In this document: positions 6,165 through 13,084 of the stretch, one piece after another
Numbering within the stretch: position 1 is the first letter of the stretch
Layout of the letters: each line of letters opens with the position of its first letter
Assembly: GCA_003218785.1 (NCBI GenBank)
Contig: QHOM01000049.1
Location: forward strand, 1-16,721
Reading direction: 5' to 3'
Source: Verrucomicrobiota bacterium
Lineage (GTDB): Bacteria > Verrucomicrobiota > Verrucomicrobiia > Chthoniobacterales > UBA10450
DNA length: 16,721 nt
Position numbers and translations under genes: made by a program
Notes under the pieces: model-generated
Database searches by the model: none
Seen by the model: only the letters and a program-made list of their open reading frames with translations
What the model was told of the DNA's origin: nothing

Positions 6165-6853
6165 CGACACCGCGACGCGTACGGGTTTTGCTCGTTGGCG
6201 CGGCCGGGCGCATGGGTAAAACTATTGTCGATCTTGCCAGCAACGATCCGAATATCGACATCGTCGCAAAATGCGATCTCGGGGATCCAATCGAGCCGGC
6301 TATGAAAAATTGCGATGTTGTGATCGATTTCAGCCAAGCCGACGCCACTAATGAAATCTGCCGCACTGCGTTGCATCACCGTAAGTCACTTGTCATCGGC
6401 ACGACTGGTCATTCCCAAGAGCAACGCCTGATGATTGAAAACACCGCACAGTCGCTGCCTATTGTGTTCGCGTCTAATTTCAGCGTAGGAGTTAATGTGC
6501 TCTTTTGGCTGACGCGTAAAGCTGCCGAATTGCTCGGCAGCGATTTCAATCCCGAGATCATCGAAACACATCACAGGATGAAAAAAGATGCGCCGAGTGG
6601 GACGGCCAAGACATTAGCGGAAATTGTGAAACACGCACGGAACTCGGATTCTCAAATTCCGATTCAATCGATCCGGGAGGGAGAAGTTGTCGGCAATCAC
6701 ACAATGATCTTCAGTGGACCCGGCGAATGCCTGGAGCTAACACATCGGGCGAGTAGCCGAGAGATTTTTGCGCGCGGCGCGTTACGTGCAGCGCAGTGGG
6801 TTACGGGCAAATCGCCCGGGCTTTACAGCATGCAAGATGTGCTGGGACTGTAG
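6161..6853 (+). CDS. dapB: 4-hydroxy-tetrahydrodipicolinate reductase DapB
   Basis: DapB reduces the DapA product with NAD(P)H. From ATG 6161, which overlaps the dapA stop by 4 bp, the protein is 230 residues with the nucleotide-binding GAAGRMG at 13-19. It also has VVIDFSQ (about 53-59), the IGTTGHS segment (79-85) and the catalytic block ETHHRMKKDAPSGTA with His137 and Lys141. The ending GLYSMQDVLGL is the usual C-terminus. It is shorter than the roughly 270-residue E. coli enzyme because the region after the Rossmann glycine loop is compact, as in other short DapB proteins. The frame is open upstream to 6095 inside dapA, but no homology supports a longer form. The TAG stop is the first part of a palindromic repeat. 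Confidence 0.96.
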   Translation: MTTPRRVRVLLVGAAGRMGKTIVDLASNDPNIDIVAKCDLGDPIEPAMKNCDVVIDFSQADATNEICRTALHHRKSLVIGTTGHSQEQRLMIENTAQSLPIVFASNFSVGVNVLFWLTRKAAELLGSDFNPEIIETHHRMKKDAPSGTAKTLAEIVKHARNSDSQIPIQSIREGEVVGNHTMIFSGPGECLELTHRASSREIFARGALRAAQWVTGKSPGLYSMQDVLGL

Positions 6854-6912
6854 TGGCAGCCGTGCCGGCTGCATTTTTCGGCAGACTCGCAGGCGACACG
6901 CCTGCCTCTACA
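6849..6912. repeat. TGTAG...CTACA double-hairpin element, 64 bp
   Basis: The element runs from TGTAG (6849-6853) to CTACA (6908-6912). It contains two hairpins: GCAGCC-GTGCC-GGCTGC and GCAGGC-GACAC-GCCTGC. It is the same length as, and nearly identical in both arms to, the inverted copy at 9921-9984; only the central 15 bases or so differ. The first TAG is the dapB stop codon, and the last bases abut the AGGAA ribosome binding site of folK (6912-6916). It could act as a processing or stability hairpin between dapB and folK. Confidence 0.85.
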
Positions 6913-6922
6913 GGAATTCGAT

Positions 6923-7429
6923 ATGAGAACTGCCGTTGCGCTCGGATCAAATCTTGGTAATCGACTGGCCAATTTGCGGGTGGCGCGACAAAAAATTGTC
7001 GATCTTGCCGGCGTCACGCCGCCGGTTCTCTCCTCGGCGATTTACGAAACCGACCCGGTGGATTGCGAACCGGGAGCACACAAATTTCTAAATGCAGTCG
7101 TTGAGTTCGATTATGAAGGCGATCCCCTAAGTTTACGGAAACAGTTGGCTGCAATCGAGATTGCGCTGGGCCGTCTGCCCGATCATCGGCGCTACGTCTC
7201 GCGCAAGATTGACATCGATCTCCTTTATTGTGGCGATATCAAAATCGGCGCGAAAGAATTGCAATTGCCGCACCCTCGAATGCCCCAAAGAAGATTCGTC
7301 CTTCAGCCGCTCGCCGACATCCGGCCGGAACTGATCCTGCCGCGGCAGGCGAAAACCGTTTGCGAGTTACTCGCGCAATCCGATGACTCATGTAACGTAG
7401 TTCGTCTCAGGAACGACTGGGAATCGTGA
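6923..7429 (+). CDS. folK: 2-amino-4-hydroxy-6-hydroxymethyldihydropteridine pyrophosphokinase FolK
   Basis: FolK (HPPK) transfers pyrophosphate from ATP to hydroxymethyl-dihydropterin in folate synthesis. The 168-residue protein starts with the family signature VALGSNLGNR (5-14). It has ETDPV near 42-46, the magnesium-binding IDIDLL at 96-101 (Asp97, Asp99), LPHPRMPQRRFVLQPL at 115-130, and the usual length. An AGGAA 6 nt before ATG 6923 is one of the few recognisable ribosome binding sites in the window. The stop codon overlaps the start of panB. The other folate enzymes, folP and folB, are not adjacent here. Confidence 0.93.
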   Translation: MRTAVALGSNLGNRLANLRVARQKIVDLAGVTPPVLSSAIYETDPVDCEPGAHKFLNAVVEFDYEGDPLSLRKQLAAIEIALGRLPDHRRYVSRKIDIDLLYCGDIKIGAKELQLPHPRMPQRRFVLQPLADIRPELILPRQAKTVCELLAQSDDSCNVVRLRNDWES

Positions 7430-8205
7430 TGAAAGATTTCCGTGCAATGAAGCGGCGAGGAGAGCGGATCAGTGCGCTTACGGCTTATGATTATCCAACC
7501 GCGCGTCTGCTCGATGAAAGTGGGATCGATATCGTTCTCGTGGGCGACTCGTTAGCAATGGTGGTACTTGGTTACCAGGACACCACGTCAGTGACGCTCG
7601 ATGAGATGCTGCATCACACGCGTGCGGCCGCTCGTGGCGTGAAACAGGCCTTGCTTGTCGCCGATATGCCGATCCACAGCTACGACACGCCCAAGCAGGC
7701 AGTGGAAACAGCGAAACAATTTGTCGCCGCTGGCGCGCAAGCAGTAAAGCTCGAAGGCGGCGCCAGCCATGTTGCGCAAATCGAAGCGATCACCCAGGCG
7801 GGAATCCCGTTCATGGCGCACATTGGGATGCTGCCTCAAAGTGTGCGGGAAGAAGGTGGCTATAAGGTCAAAGGGCGCACGCGATCCGAAGCTGAGGCCC
7901 TGATTGCCGATGCGCACGCGGTGGAAAAAGGCGGCGCGTTTTCCGTTGTTCTGGAAATTGTGGTCCCGGACATCGCAAGGCAAATCACCAATGAGATCGG
8001 GATCCCAACCATCGGTATTGGGTCAGGCGAGCATTGCGACGGCCAAATTCTAGTCACGCACGATCTGATCGGTCTGTTTCCGTGGTTTACGCCGAAGTTT
8101 GTTTCGCCCGAGGCGCGCGTTGCGGACGAGATTCGGCGGGCAGCCAGAGCGTTTATCGAACGAACGCGGCTCGGCAACGCGTTGTCTAATTCCGGCGGCA
8201 GATGA
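7429..8205 (+). CDS. panB: 3-methyl-2-oxobutanoate hydroxymethyltransferase PanB
   Basis: PanB makes ketopantoate from 2-oxoisovalerate and methylenetetrahydrofolate, the first step of pantothenate/CoA synthesis. From ATG 7429 the protein has 258 residues; a GTG one codon earlier (7426) is the alternative. Visible motifs are ALTAYDYPTARLLDE (16-30), the metal-binding Asp40 in VGDSLAMV, Asp79 in VADMPI, KLEGG (107-111), HIGMLPQ (131-137) and the catalytic Glu176 in VVLEIV. The TGATG overlap with folK suggests coupling. The one-carbon donor it uses is a folate, which fits the neighbour, but panC and panD are not in the window. Confidence 0.96.
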   Translation: MKDFRAMKRRGERISALTAYDYPTARLLDESGIDIVLVGDSLAMVVLGYQDTTSVTLDEMLHHTRAAARGVKQALLVADMPIHSYDTPKQAVETAKQFVAAGAQAVKLEGGASHVAQIEAITQAGIPFMAHIGMLPQSVREEGGYKVKGRTRSEAEALIADAHAVEKGGAFSVVLEIVVPDIARQITNEIGIPTIGIGSGEHCDGQILVTHDLIGLFPWFTPKFVSPEARVADEIRRAARAFIERTRLGNALSNSGGR

Positions 8206-8260
8206 AGGGTCCAGCCAGTTTGACAATTTTGTCGCGCTACTCATTTATCTTTCTGAACCA

Positions 8261-9310
8261 ATGAGAGTTTCCGACTTCGACGATTTCGCCAGCCTTGAGA
8301 CCGAAGGTTTACTTACGGGCAGCAAAGAGCGCAATTGGCTGTGGTTTGGATTGATTATTTCCCTGGGACTGCATGTCGCGCTCTGCGCTTATTTTTACCG
8401 GACACGTTTCCAACCCGTGGAGGCCGCATTCGCCCAAAACCCGCAGACTCCCACGTTCAAGGTCAGGGCTATCGATGAATCGAAGCTTGATAAAACCAGT
8501 GTCGATCAGACAAATCCGGCTGCGAAACCGGAACCGGACAACGCCGATGTTCAGTTGCCGGACGAAAAGAAATCGTTCGACAAGCTTTTGCAAGACATTC
8601 AGGCCAGCGCGGCGATGCCGGACGACATGCGCGATGTTTTGCCCGACCAACCGAAAGTGGAACAACCTGACGTGAATTCCGTGCTTACCGAAATCGAACG
8701 CTCCCCTGCGCAGACTTTCTCGAGCGATCCAAACGCGACGCACGAACAATCGTTGCTCGACAACAGTTCGATATCAGGGCGCCCGCAGCCTGCTCTTAGC
8801 GGAACCGAGCTTGCCACAAGCACCACGATTAAGCGGCCCAATACTTTCACGAGCAAAATGCCCGGCGACAGCGCTGGGCCGAACAAAGGGCGCACTCCGG
8901 GTTTCAGCGATTTGGATCAGTTGCTCGCGCAAAAAGGGCCGCTCGGATCGGGGACGAAATTGCGGATGCCAGACGATCAGCTCTTCGAATACGACAGCGA
9001 CGTATTGCAAGCGAGCGCCATCAATCAATTGCAAAAGCTTGGCACGCTAATTCAACGGAATCCGAAAGCGACATTCACCGTGGAAGGCTACACGGATTCA
9101 TTCGGCACCCCGGAATACAATCTCGATCTAAGTCAACGCCGCGCCGACAGCGTGAAACGATATCTGGTCGAAGCGATGGGAATCAGTCCCGTGCAAATCG
9201 AAACCCGCGGTTACGGCGCAACGAGATTCCGTACGTCACCGAACGGCTCAATTGAAGAACAAAGCCCGAACCGGCGTGTCGAGATTGTCGTGCACACGAG
9301 CGAAGGATGA
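8261..9310 (+). CDS. Inner-membrane-anchored OmpA-domain protein with long disordered linker
   Basis: From ATG 8261 the protein is 349 residues. The frame is open upstream into panB (to 8099), but those residues look like an antiparallel shadow. A short cytoplasmic N-terminus precedes one membrane helix at about 26-46 (WLWFGLIISLGLHVALCAYF). This resembles a TonB/TolA-type N-terminal anchor (LGLHVAL) and not a cleavable signal. Residues about 50-230 are a Pro/Asp/Gln-rich linker. Residues about 235-345 form an OmpA/MotB-type peptidoglycan-binding domain: VEGYTDSFGTPEYNLDLSQR with Asp279, RRADSV with Arg293/294, RGYGATR, and NRRVEIVV. It probably tethers the inner membrane to the cell wall across the periplasm. 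The partner is unknown, though proteins of this layout often serve trans-envelope machines. It ends convergent with the pseudopilin gene. Confidence 0.85.
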   Translation: MRVSDFDDFASLETEGLLTGSKERNWLWFGLIISLGLHVALCAYFYRTRFQPVEAAFAQNPQTPTFKVRAIDESKLDKTSVDQTNPAAKPEPDNADVQLPDEKKSFDKLLQDIQASAAMPDDMRDVLPDQPKVEQPDVNSVLTEIERSPAQTFSSDPNATHEQSLLDNSSISGRPQPALSGTELATSTTIKRPNTFTSKMPGDSAGPNKGRTPGFSDLDQLLAQKGPLGSGTKLRMPDDQLFEYDSDVLQASAINQLQKLGTLIQRNPKATFTVEGYTDSFGTPEYNLDLSQRRADSVKRYLVEAMGISPVQIETRGYGATRFRTSPNGSIEEQSPNRRVEIVVHTSEG

Positions 9311-9326
9311 TTGTCGATCTTGGATA

Positions 9327-9381
9327 GGTAGGGGCGGTTCACCGAACCGCCTGCGGGCGATTGAGGTCAATCGCCCCTACC
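9327..9381. repeat. GTAG...CTAC double-hairpin element at a convergent junction
   Basis: This 55 bp element is bounded by GGTAGGGGCG and its complement CGCCCCTACC. The first hairpin is GGCGGTT-CACCG-AACCGCC. The second is built from GGGCGATTGA and TCAATCGCCC, 10 complementary bases each side of a very tight turn. It is a sequence-divergent member of the family at 6849 and 9921: the stems differ in bases but keep their pairing. It lies between the stop codons of the OmpA-domain gene and the pseudopilin gene, so it is well placed as a bidirectional terminator or 3'-end protector. It lacks a T-run. Confidence 0.75.
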
Positions 9382-9383
9382 CG

Positions 9384-10031
9384 CTACCAATTTTTGATCC
9401 ACTGGGCTGTAACGGTGGTAGTCGGTGGGGTTGTCGTTAATCCAGCGGTGCTCCAAAGATCGAAAGTTGGGTTGTACCCGTTTGCTGAAGCAGCTTGGTT
9501 GGCTGTCGAATAGCCGTAACTGTTTCCGAAGGGATCGCGAATGTACTGCACGTTTTGCGTTTGATCAGTCGGAAAGAGCATGTTGGGTTTGAAGGCGAAA
9601 TAGGACCTCGCGCCGGTGTTCGGAGTACGACTTCCATTTGTCGCGCCAAACAGCGAGTTGTAGAGGTAGAGGCTGGCTGCCTGATAAGTGGATGGATCTC
9701 CCGAGGCCTGAGCATTGAGACTATCGGTATCACTGTTGCGCGGATATATCCCATTATCGGCCTTGTAACTTTCGCAAGCGGCGGACATGGCGGCGATTTC
9801 GGTCTCGGCGCGGGAACGCGCGCCTTTTTTTTGCACATAGCCCACTGTGCTCAGAATTAATCCAGCTAGCACAATGATGATAGCGATGACGACAAGAAGC
9901 TCAATGAGAGTGAAGGCGCTTGTAGCGGCAGGCGTGTCGCCTGCGACCCTTCGATTCACCGCAGCCGGCACGGCTGCCTCTACAGAACCACAACTTTCAC
10001 GCAAGATCGGCAATGGACTCTCGCGCTGCAC
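9384..10031 (-). CDS. GspG-like type II secretion/type IV pilus major pseudopilin with repeat-derived leader
   Basis: The class III signal FTLIELLVVIAIIIVLAGLIL is a prepilin N-methylation/cleavage site. It predicts PilD cleavage before Phe40, with Ala at -1 and Glu at +5 of the mature protein, which would have about 176 residues. The C-terminal part has the GspG-like pattern YIRDPFGNSYGYST...FDLWSTAG. The oddity is the leader: from the first in-frame GTG at 10031 it is 39 residues, and about residues 16-37 are the translation of a palindromic repeat (9921-9984). There is no start codon between the repeat and FTLIEL. Initiation must therefore be at GTG 10031 (7 bp from the previous stop), a TTG, or a GTG inside the repeat (residue 25, giving a 15-residue leader). 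It is last in the minus-strand secretion cluster, directly after the split pilC. Confidence 0.85.
   Translation of the reverse strand: MQRESPLPILRESCGSVEAAVPAAVNRRVAGDTPAATSAFTLIELLVVIAIIIVLAGLILSTVGYVQKKGARSRAETEIAAMSAACESYKADNGIYPRNSDTDSLNAQASGDPSTYQAASLYLYNSLFGATNGSRTPNTGARSYFAFKPNMLFPTDQTQNVQYIRDPFGNSYGYSTANQAASANGYNPTFDLWSTAGLTTTPPTTTVTAQWIKNW
9921..9984. repeat. TGTAG...CTACA double-hairpin element inside the pseudopilin gene
   Basis: This 64 bp copy lies in opposite orientation to that at 6849-6912. When reverse-complemented, both arms match that copy with about one mismatch each, and only the middle differs. It carries hairpins GCAGGC-GTGTC-GCCTGC and GCAGCC-GGCAC-GGCTGC. It lies within the coding frame of the pseudopilin leader and contributes about 21 codons without a stop. 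Confidence 0.85.
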
Positions 10032-10034
10032 GCG

Positions 10035-10529
10035 TCAGGTTTGCTGCTGCAATCCTTGGATGATGCTGATGAGCGGCGTGAAGAGGGCAAGCACAATCGT
10101 GCCGACAATCAACGCGAGAAACACGATCATGATCGGCTCGAGCGCGGAGGTTATACCAGCGACCGCGTTGTCGACCTCATCGTCATAAACGTCGGCAATC
10201 TTCAAAAGCATCTCGGGCAGCTTGCCGGTTTCTTCGCCCACGTCGATCATGCTAGTCACCATCGGCGGAAAAGCGCCGCTGGCGTCGAGCGGTTGCACGA
10301 TCGATTCGCCTTCCTTCACGCTGTCGTGAACGTGCGAGATTGCGCGCGCGATCACCATGTTTCCGGCAGTTTCGCGGGTAATGTTTAACGCCTGCAAAAT
10401 CGGAACACCACTCGTGACAAGCGTCCCGAGGGTACGCGAAAAACGGGAGATTGCCGTCTTGCGGTTCAAATTGCCAAAGAGCGGAACGCGCAACTTAAAG
10501 TGATCGATCACGAATCGTCCACAGGCCAT
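10035..10529 (-). CDS. pilC: PilC/GspF inner-membrane platform protein, C-terminal part (frameshifted gene)
   Basis: These 164 residues are the second half of a PilC/GspF protein: IDHFKLRVPLFGNLNRKT, then the second T2SSF domain (RTLGTLVTSGVPILQALNI, DVGEETGKLPEMLLKIADV) and a final membrane helix (LEPIMIVFLALIVGTIVLALF). It is in the +1 frame relative to the N-terminal part at 10495-11262 and overlaps it by 35 bp. An ATG at 10529 could start it, but MACG does not look like a natural N-terminus. Compared with intact PilC/GspF proteins, about 20-25 residues, including the middle membrane helix, are missing at the junction. The break is therefore a deletion plus frameshift and not a single-base slip. 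Either the gene is dead, the halves work as separate polypeptides, or the assembly is wrong here. Confidence 0.85.
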   Translation of the reverse strand: MACGRFVIDHFKLRVPLFGNLNRKTAISRFSRTLGTLVTSGVPILQALNITRETAGNMVIARAISHVHDSVKEGESIVQPLDASGAFPPMVTSMIDVGEETGKLPEMLLKIADVYDDEVDNAVAGITSALEPIMIVFLALIVGTIVLALFTPLISIIQGLQQQT

Positions 10530-11262
10530 GGTCCTTTAAAGCGTTGCTGACTCCGATCACAAACTGGGTGACGGCCGGTAGCGGTTTGTTGCCGAGCATA
10601 TCGTGAAAGATCGTTTCGAACTTCGGCACAATGAAAACGAGGAGAAATCCCATGATCGCCATCGCCATCGTCATCACGATTATCGGATAGACCATCGCCG
10701 CGACGACTTTGTTTTTAATCTTCGTGGCTTTCTCCTGAAATTCCGCAAGCCGGTTTAGCACAAGCTCGAGTACGCCGCCGACCTCGCCGGCTTTCACCAT
10801 GTTGACGTAAAGATCGTTAAAAATCCGCGGATGGAGAGCAAGAGCGTCGGAAAATGTATTGCCGCCTTGCACGGCTTCAGCGAGTTTGTTGATGGTGTTT
10901 TTCAACACGGTGTCGGGTTCCTGTTTCGCCAGAACGTTTAAGCTTCGCAGCAATGGCAACCCGGAATCAATTAGTGTGGCCAGTTGACGCGTAAAAATCA
11001 TCAGGACCTTTGGCTTGATTTTTTTGCGCTGGAAAAGAACGATGCTGGTTTTCGCGCGCGGTCGCGTCATTTTTGCCATTTTCGCCACGCGACGACGCGC
11101 TTCTTTTCCGTCACGGCTGGCTTTGGCCTCCTCGTAAACGCTGGTCGGAAAATAGCCTGCCTGACGCAATTGGCCGATTGCTTCGTTGCTAGAAGCGGCT
11201 TCGAGCAATCCAGTCGCTTCCTGTCCCCGGGCATCGAGGGCGACATAGTTATACCGCGGCAT
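10495..11262 (-). CDS. pilC: PilC/GspF inner-membrane platform protein, N-terminal part (frameshifted gene)
   Basis: PilC/GspF is the polytopic inner-membrane platform that links the assembly ATPase to pseudopilin polymerisation. The frame has a typical start, MPRYNYVALDARGQEATGLLEA, then the first T2SSF domain (FTRQLATLIDSGLPLLRSLNVL, VNMVKAGEVGGVLELVLNRL) and a first membrane helix (MVYPIIVMTMAMAIMGFLLVFIVP). It runs correctly up to about SNALKDHGLW, then reads TIRDRSL and stops. Homology continues in the +1 frame in the overlapping ORF (10035-10529) after a gap corresponding to the second membrane helix. The product of this frame alone would be 255 residues against about 400 for the family. 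Upstream of GTG/ATG 11262 lies a 117 bp spacer after the first ATPase gene. Confidence 0.85.
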   Translation of the reverse strand: MPRYNYVALDARGQEATGLLEAASSNEAIGQLRQAGYFPTSVYEEAKASRDGKEARRRVAKMAKMTRPRAKTSIVLFQRKKIKPKVLMIFTRQLATLIDSGLPLLRSLNVLAKQEPDTVLKNTINKLAEAVQGGNTFSDALALHPRIFNDLYVNMVKAGEVGGVLELVLNRLAEFQEKATKIKNKVVAAMVYPIIVMTMAMAIMGFLLVFIVPKFETIFHDMLGNKPLPAVTQFVIGVSNALKDHGLWTIRDRSL

Positions 11263-11319
11263 AAACAGCCAGATGATAGCTATCCCAAGGCCGCTGTCGA
11301 GTTTTCACGCAGCGCCGGT

Positions 11320-11339
11320 CCGGGCTCTTTCGTGCCCGG
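11320..11339. other. Hairpin in the spacer between ATPase and pilC genes
   Basis: CCGGGC (11320-11325) and GCCCGG (11334-11339) form a 6 bp GC stem with an 8-nt loop in the 117 bp spacer 11263-11379. There is no T-run on either side, so it is more likely an mRNA processing or stability hairpin, or a repeat relic, than a terminator. No remnant of pilT was recognised in this spacer. Confidence 0.3.
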
Positions 11340-11379
11340 CACTCCGAATTACGCCATGCCCACGGGGCGGAGGCTTCAG

Positions 11380-13065
11380 CTACGTGTATCTCAGTACCTC
11401 GTCGATGGTGGTATCGCCTGCGAAAATGCTGCGCAAACCATCCTGCCGCAGTGTAACCATTCCGAGCTCAATTGCCTTTTGTTTCAAAGTGACTGTTGGT
11501 GCGCGCTCATTGATCAATTCGCGGATCGGATCGGTAATTTTCAGAAGCTCATAAATCCCTTTTCGTCCTTTGTAACCGGTGTTGTTACACCCGTCGCAGC
11601 CTTTGCCGTAATAAAATTGTTTTTCGCCAATGTCGCGCCGCGCAATCCCCGACTCTGCAAGTAATGTCTCATTTGGCTGATAAGCCGTGCGGCACTGACG
11701 GCAAATGCTGCGCAGCAAACGCTGGCCCAGGACGGCTTCGAGCGTGGATGAAATCAGAAACGGTTCCACTCCCATGTCGATCAAACGGGTGATCGCGCCG
11801 GGGGCATCATTAGTGTGCAAAGTCGTAAAGACGAGATGTCCGGTCAGAGACGCCTGGATGGCAATCTGCGCTGTCTCGAGGTCGCGTGTCTCACCGATCA
11901 TGATGCGATCGGGATCCTGGCGCAGAAACGACCGCAAGACGCGCGCAAACGTCAGGCCAATGGCTTCGTTGACCGGTACTTGCACAATCCCTTCCAGATC
12001 GTATTCGACCGGCTCTTCCGCGGTGAGCAGCTTCGAATCGATCGTGTTGATCTTGCGCAAACAGGAATAAAGCGTCGTCGTCTTTCCCGAGCCGGTCGGG
12101 CCGGTCGCGATAAAAATGCCATTCGGGCGATGGATCATTTCGAGGAGAAAATTGTAGATGGAATCAGGCATGCCGAGCGCTTCGAGGTCGAGATTCACAA
12201 TGCTACGATCGAGTACGCGCAGCACGAGGCTCTCGCCGAATTGCGTCGGTAAAGTGGAAACCCGAATATCAACACTGCGCCCGGCAATATTCTTTTGAAT
12301 GCGGCCGTCCTGGGGTAAGCGTCTCTCCGCGATATTCATATTTGCCATCACTTTCACCCGCGAGATCACCGGCAAGGCGAGATGACGGGGCGGCGGCGCC
12401 ATTTCGTATAGCGCACCATCCACGCGATAGCGGATTTTGAATTCGTTTTCGAACGGCTCAAAGTGAATGTCGCTCGCGCGGTCCTGGATCGCCTGATAAA
12501 GGATAAGGTCGACAAAACGAATGATCGGGGTGGCATTCGCCTCTGCTTCAACCGCGGCGGCGCCGTCTCCCTCGCGCAATTGCAGAAGCTCGCCAGCTTC
12601 ACCGAGCTGTTTGAGGACCTCCTCCATGCTCGAGGTATCGGTGCCGTAATACTGCTTGATCAGATTTTCGATTTGCTCAGGTGGCGAAACGACCACGTGA
12701 ATGTCTTTACCGAGCGCGAAGCGAAGATCCTCTGCCGCGTGTTGATCGAACGGATCAACGAGCGCGACACGCAGCGCATTACCGCTCATTTCAATCGGAA
12801 GCGCACCGTGCAACCGTGCCAGTCCGCTTGGAATGAAACGCAACACTTCGGGCGCGATTTCGTGCTCAATAAGATCGACAAAGTCGAAGCCGAGCCCATT
12901 AGCAATTGTTTGATAAAAGCCGAGTTCATCGACGAAGCCGCCATCGACCATCGCCTGTTCAATCGATTTTCCATTCAGCTCAGTCTCACTCAGCACGTCT
13001 TCCACTTGCGACGACTGCAAGACTTGTTGTTCAACGAAGAACTCTGCTACCTGCTTGTTGTTCAT
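11380..13065 (-). CDS. GspE/PilB-family secretion/pilus assembly ATPase (paralogue 1)
   Basis: This 561-residue cytoplasmic ATPase would power pseudopilus or pilus assembly through PilC/GspF. An N-terminal MshEN/GspE-N domain spans residues 1-140. The ATPase core has ASDIHFEPFE (about 197-206), RLPQDGRI, Walker A GPTGSGKT at 322-329, the Asp box and Walker B segment LRQDPDRIMIGETRD ending at 395, and the His box LVFTTLHTND (411-420). A tetracysteine zinc site (Cys455, 458, 490, 493) is typical of GspE/PilB and absent from PilT. All catalytic elements look intact. GETRD replaces the commoner GEIRD. It is preceded by the TTTAAC tandem repeat and follows the second paralogue by 51 bp, so they are likely co-transcribed. 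Confidence 0.93.
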   Translation of the reverse strand: MNNKQVAEFFVEQQVLQSSQVEDVLSETELNGKSIEQAMVDGGFVDELGFYQTIANGLGFDFVDLIEHEIAPEVLRFIPSGLARLHGALPIEMSGNALRVALVDPFDQHAAEDLRFALGKDIHVVVSPPEQIENLIKQYYGTDTSSMEEVLKQLGEAGELLQLREGDGAAAVEAEANATPIIRFVDLILYQAIQDRASDIHFEPFENEFKIRYRVDGALYEMAPPPRHLALPVISRVKVMANMNIAERRLPQDGRIQKNIAGRSVDIRVSTLPTQFGESLVLRVLDRSIVNLDLEALGMPDSIYNFLLEMIHRPNGIFIATGPTGSGKTTTLYSCLRKINTIDSKLLTAEEPVEYDLEGIVQVPVNEAIGLTFARVLRSFLRQDPDRIMIGETRDLETAQIAIQASLTGHLVFTTLHTNDAPGAITRLIDMGVEPFLISSTLEAVLGQRLLRSICRQCRTAYQPNETLLAESGIARRDIGEKQFYYGKGCDGCNNTGYKGRKGIYELLKITDPIRELINERAPTVTLKQKAIELGMVTLRQDGLRSIFAGDTTIDEVLRYT

Positions 13066-13084
13066 ATTTCAGAGTCCTGGAATG

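Noticed and set aside
8099..8260. Extended N-terminus of the OmpA-domain protein inside panB
   Set aside because: The extension overlaps the conserved PanB C-terminal coding sequence and is Arg-rich. The ATG at 8261 gives a sensible cytoplasmic tail before the membrane helix.
4328..9984. CRISPR array or integron attC sites as an explanation for the repeats
   Set aside because: The copies are kilobases apart, lie in both orientations, are palindromic with variable stems, and have no regular spacers, cas genes or integrase nearby.
10495..10529. Programmed ribosomal frameshift joining the two pilC halves
   Set aside because: There is no slippery heptamer or stimulatory structure at the overlap, and a membrane-helix segment seems to be missing, which frameshifting would not restore.
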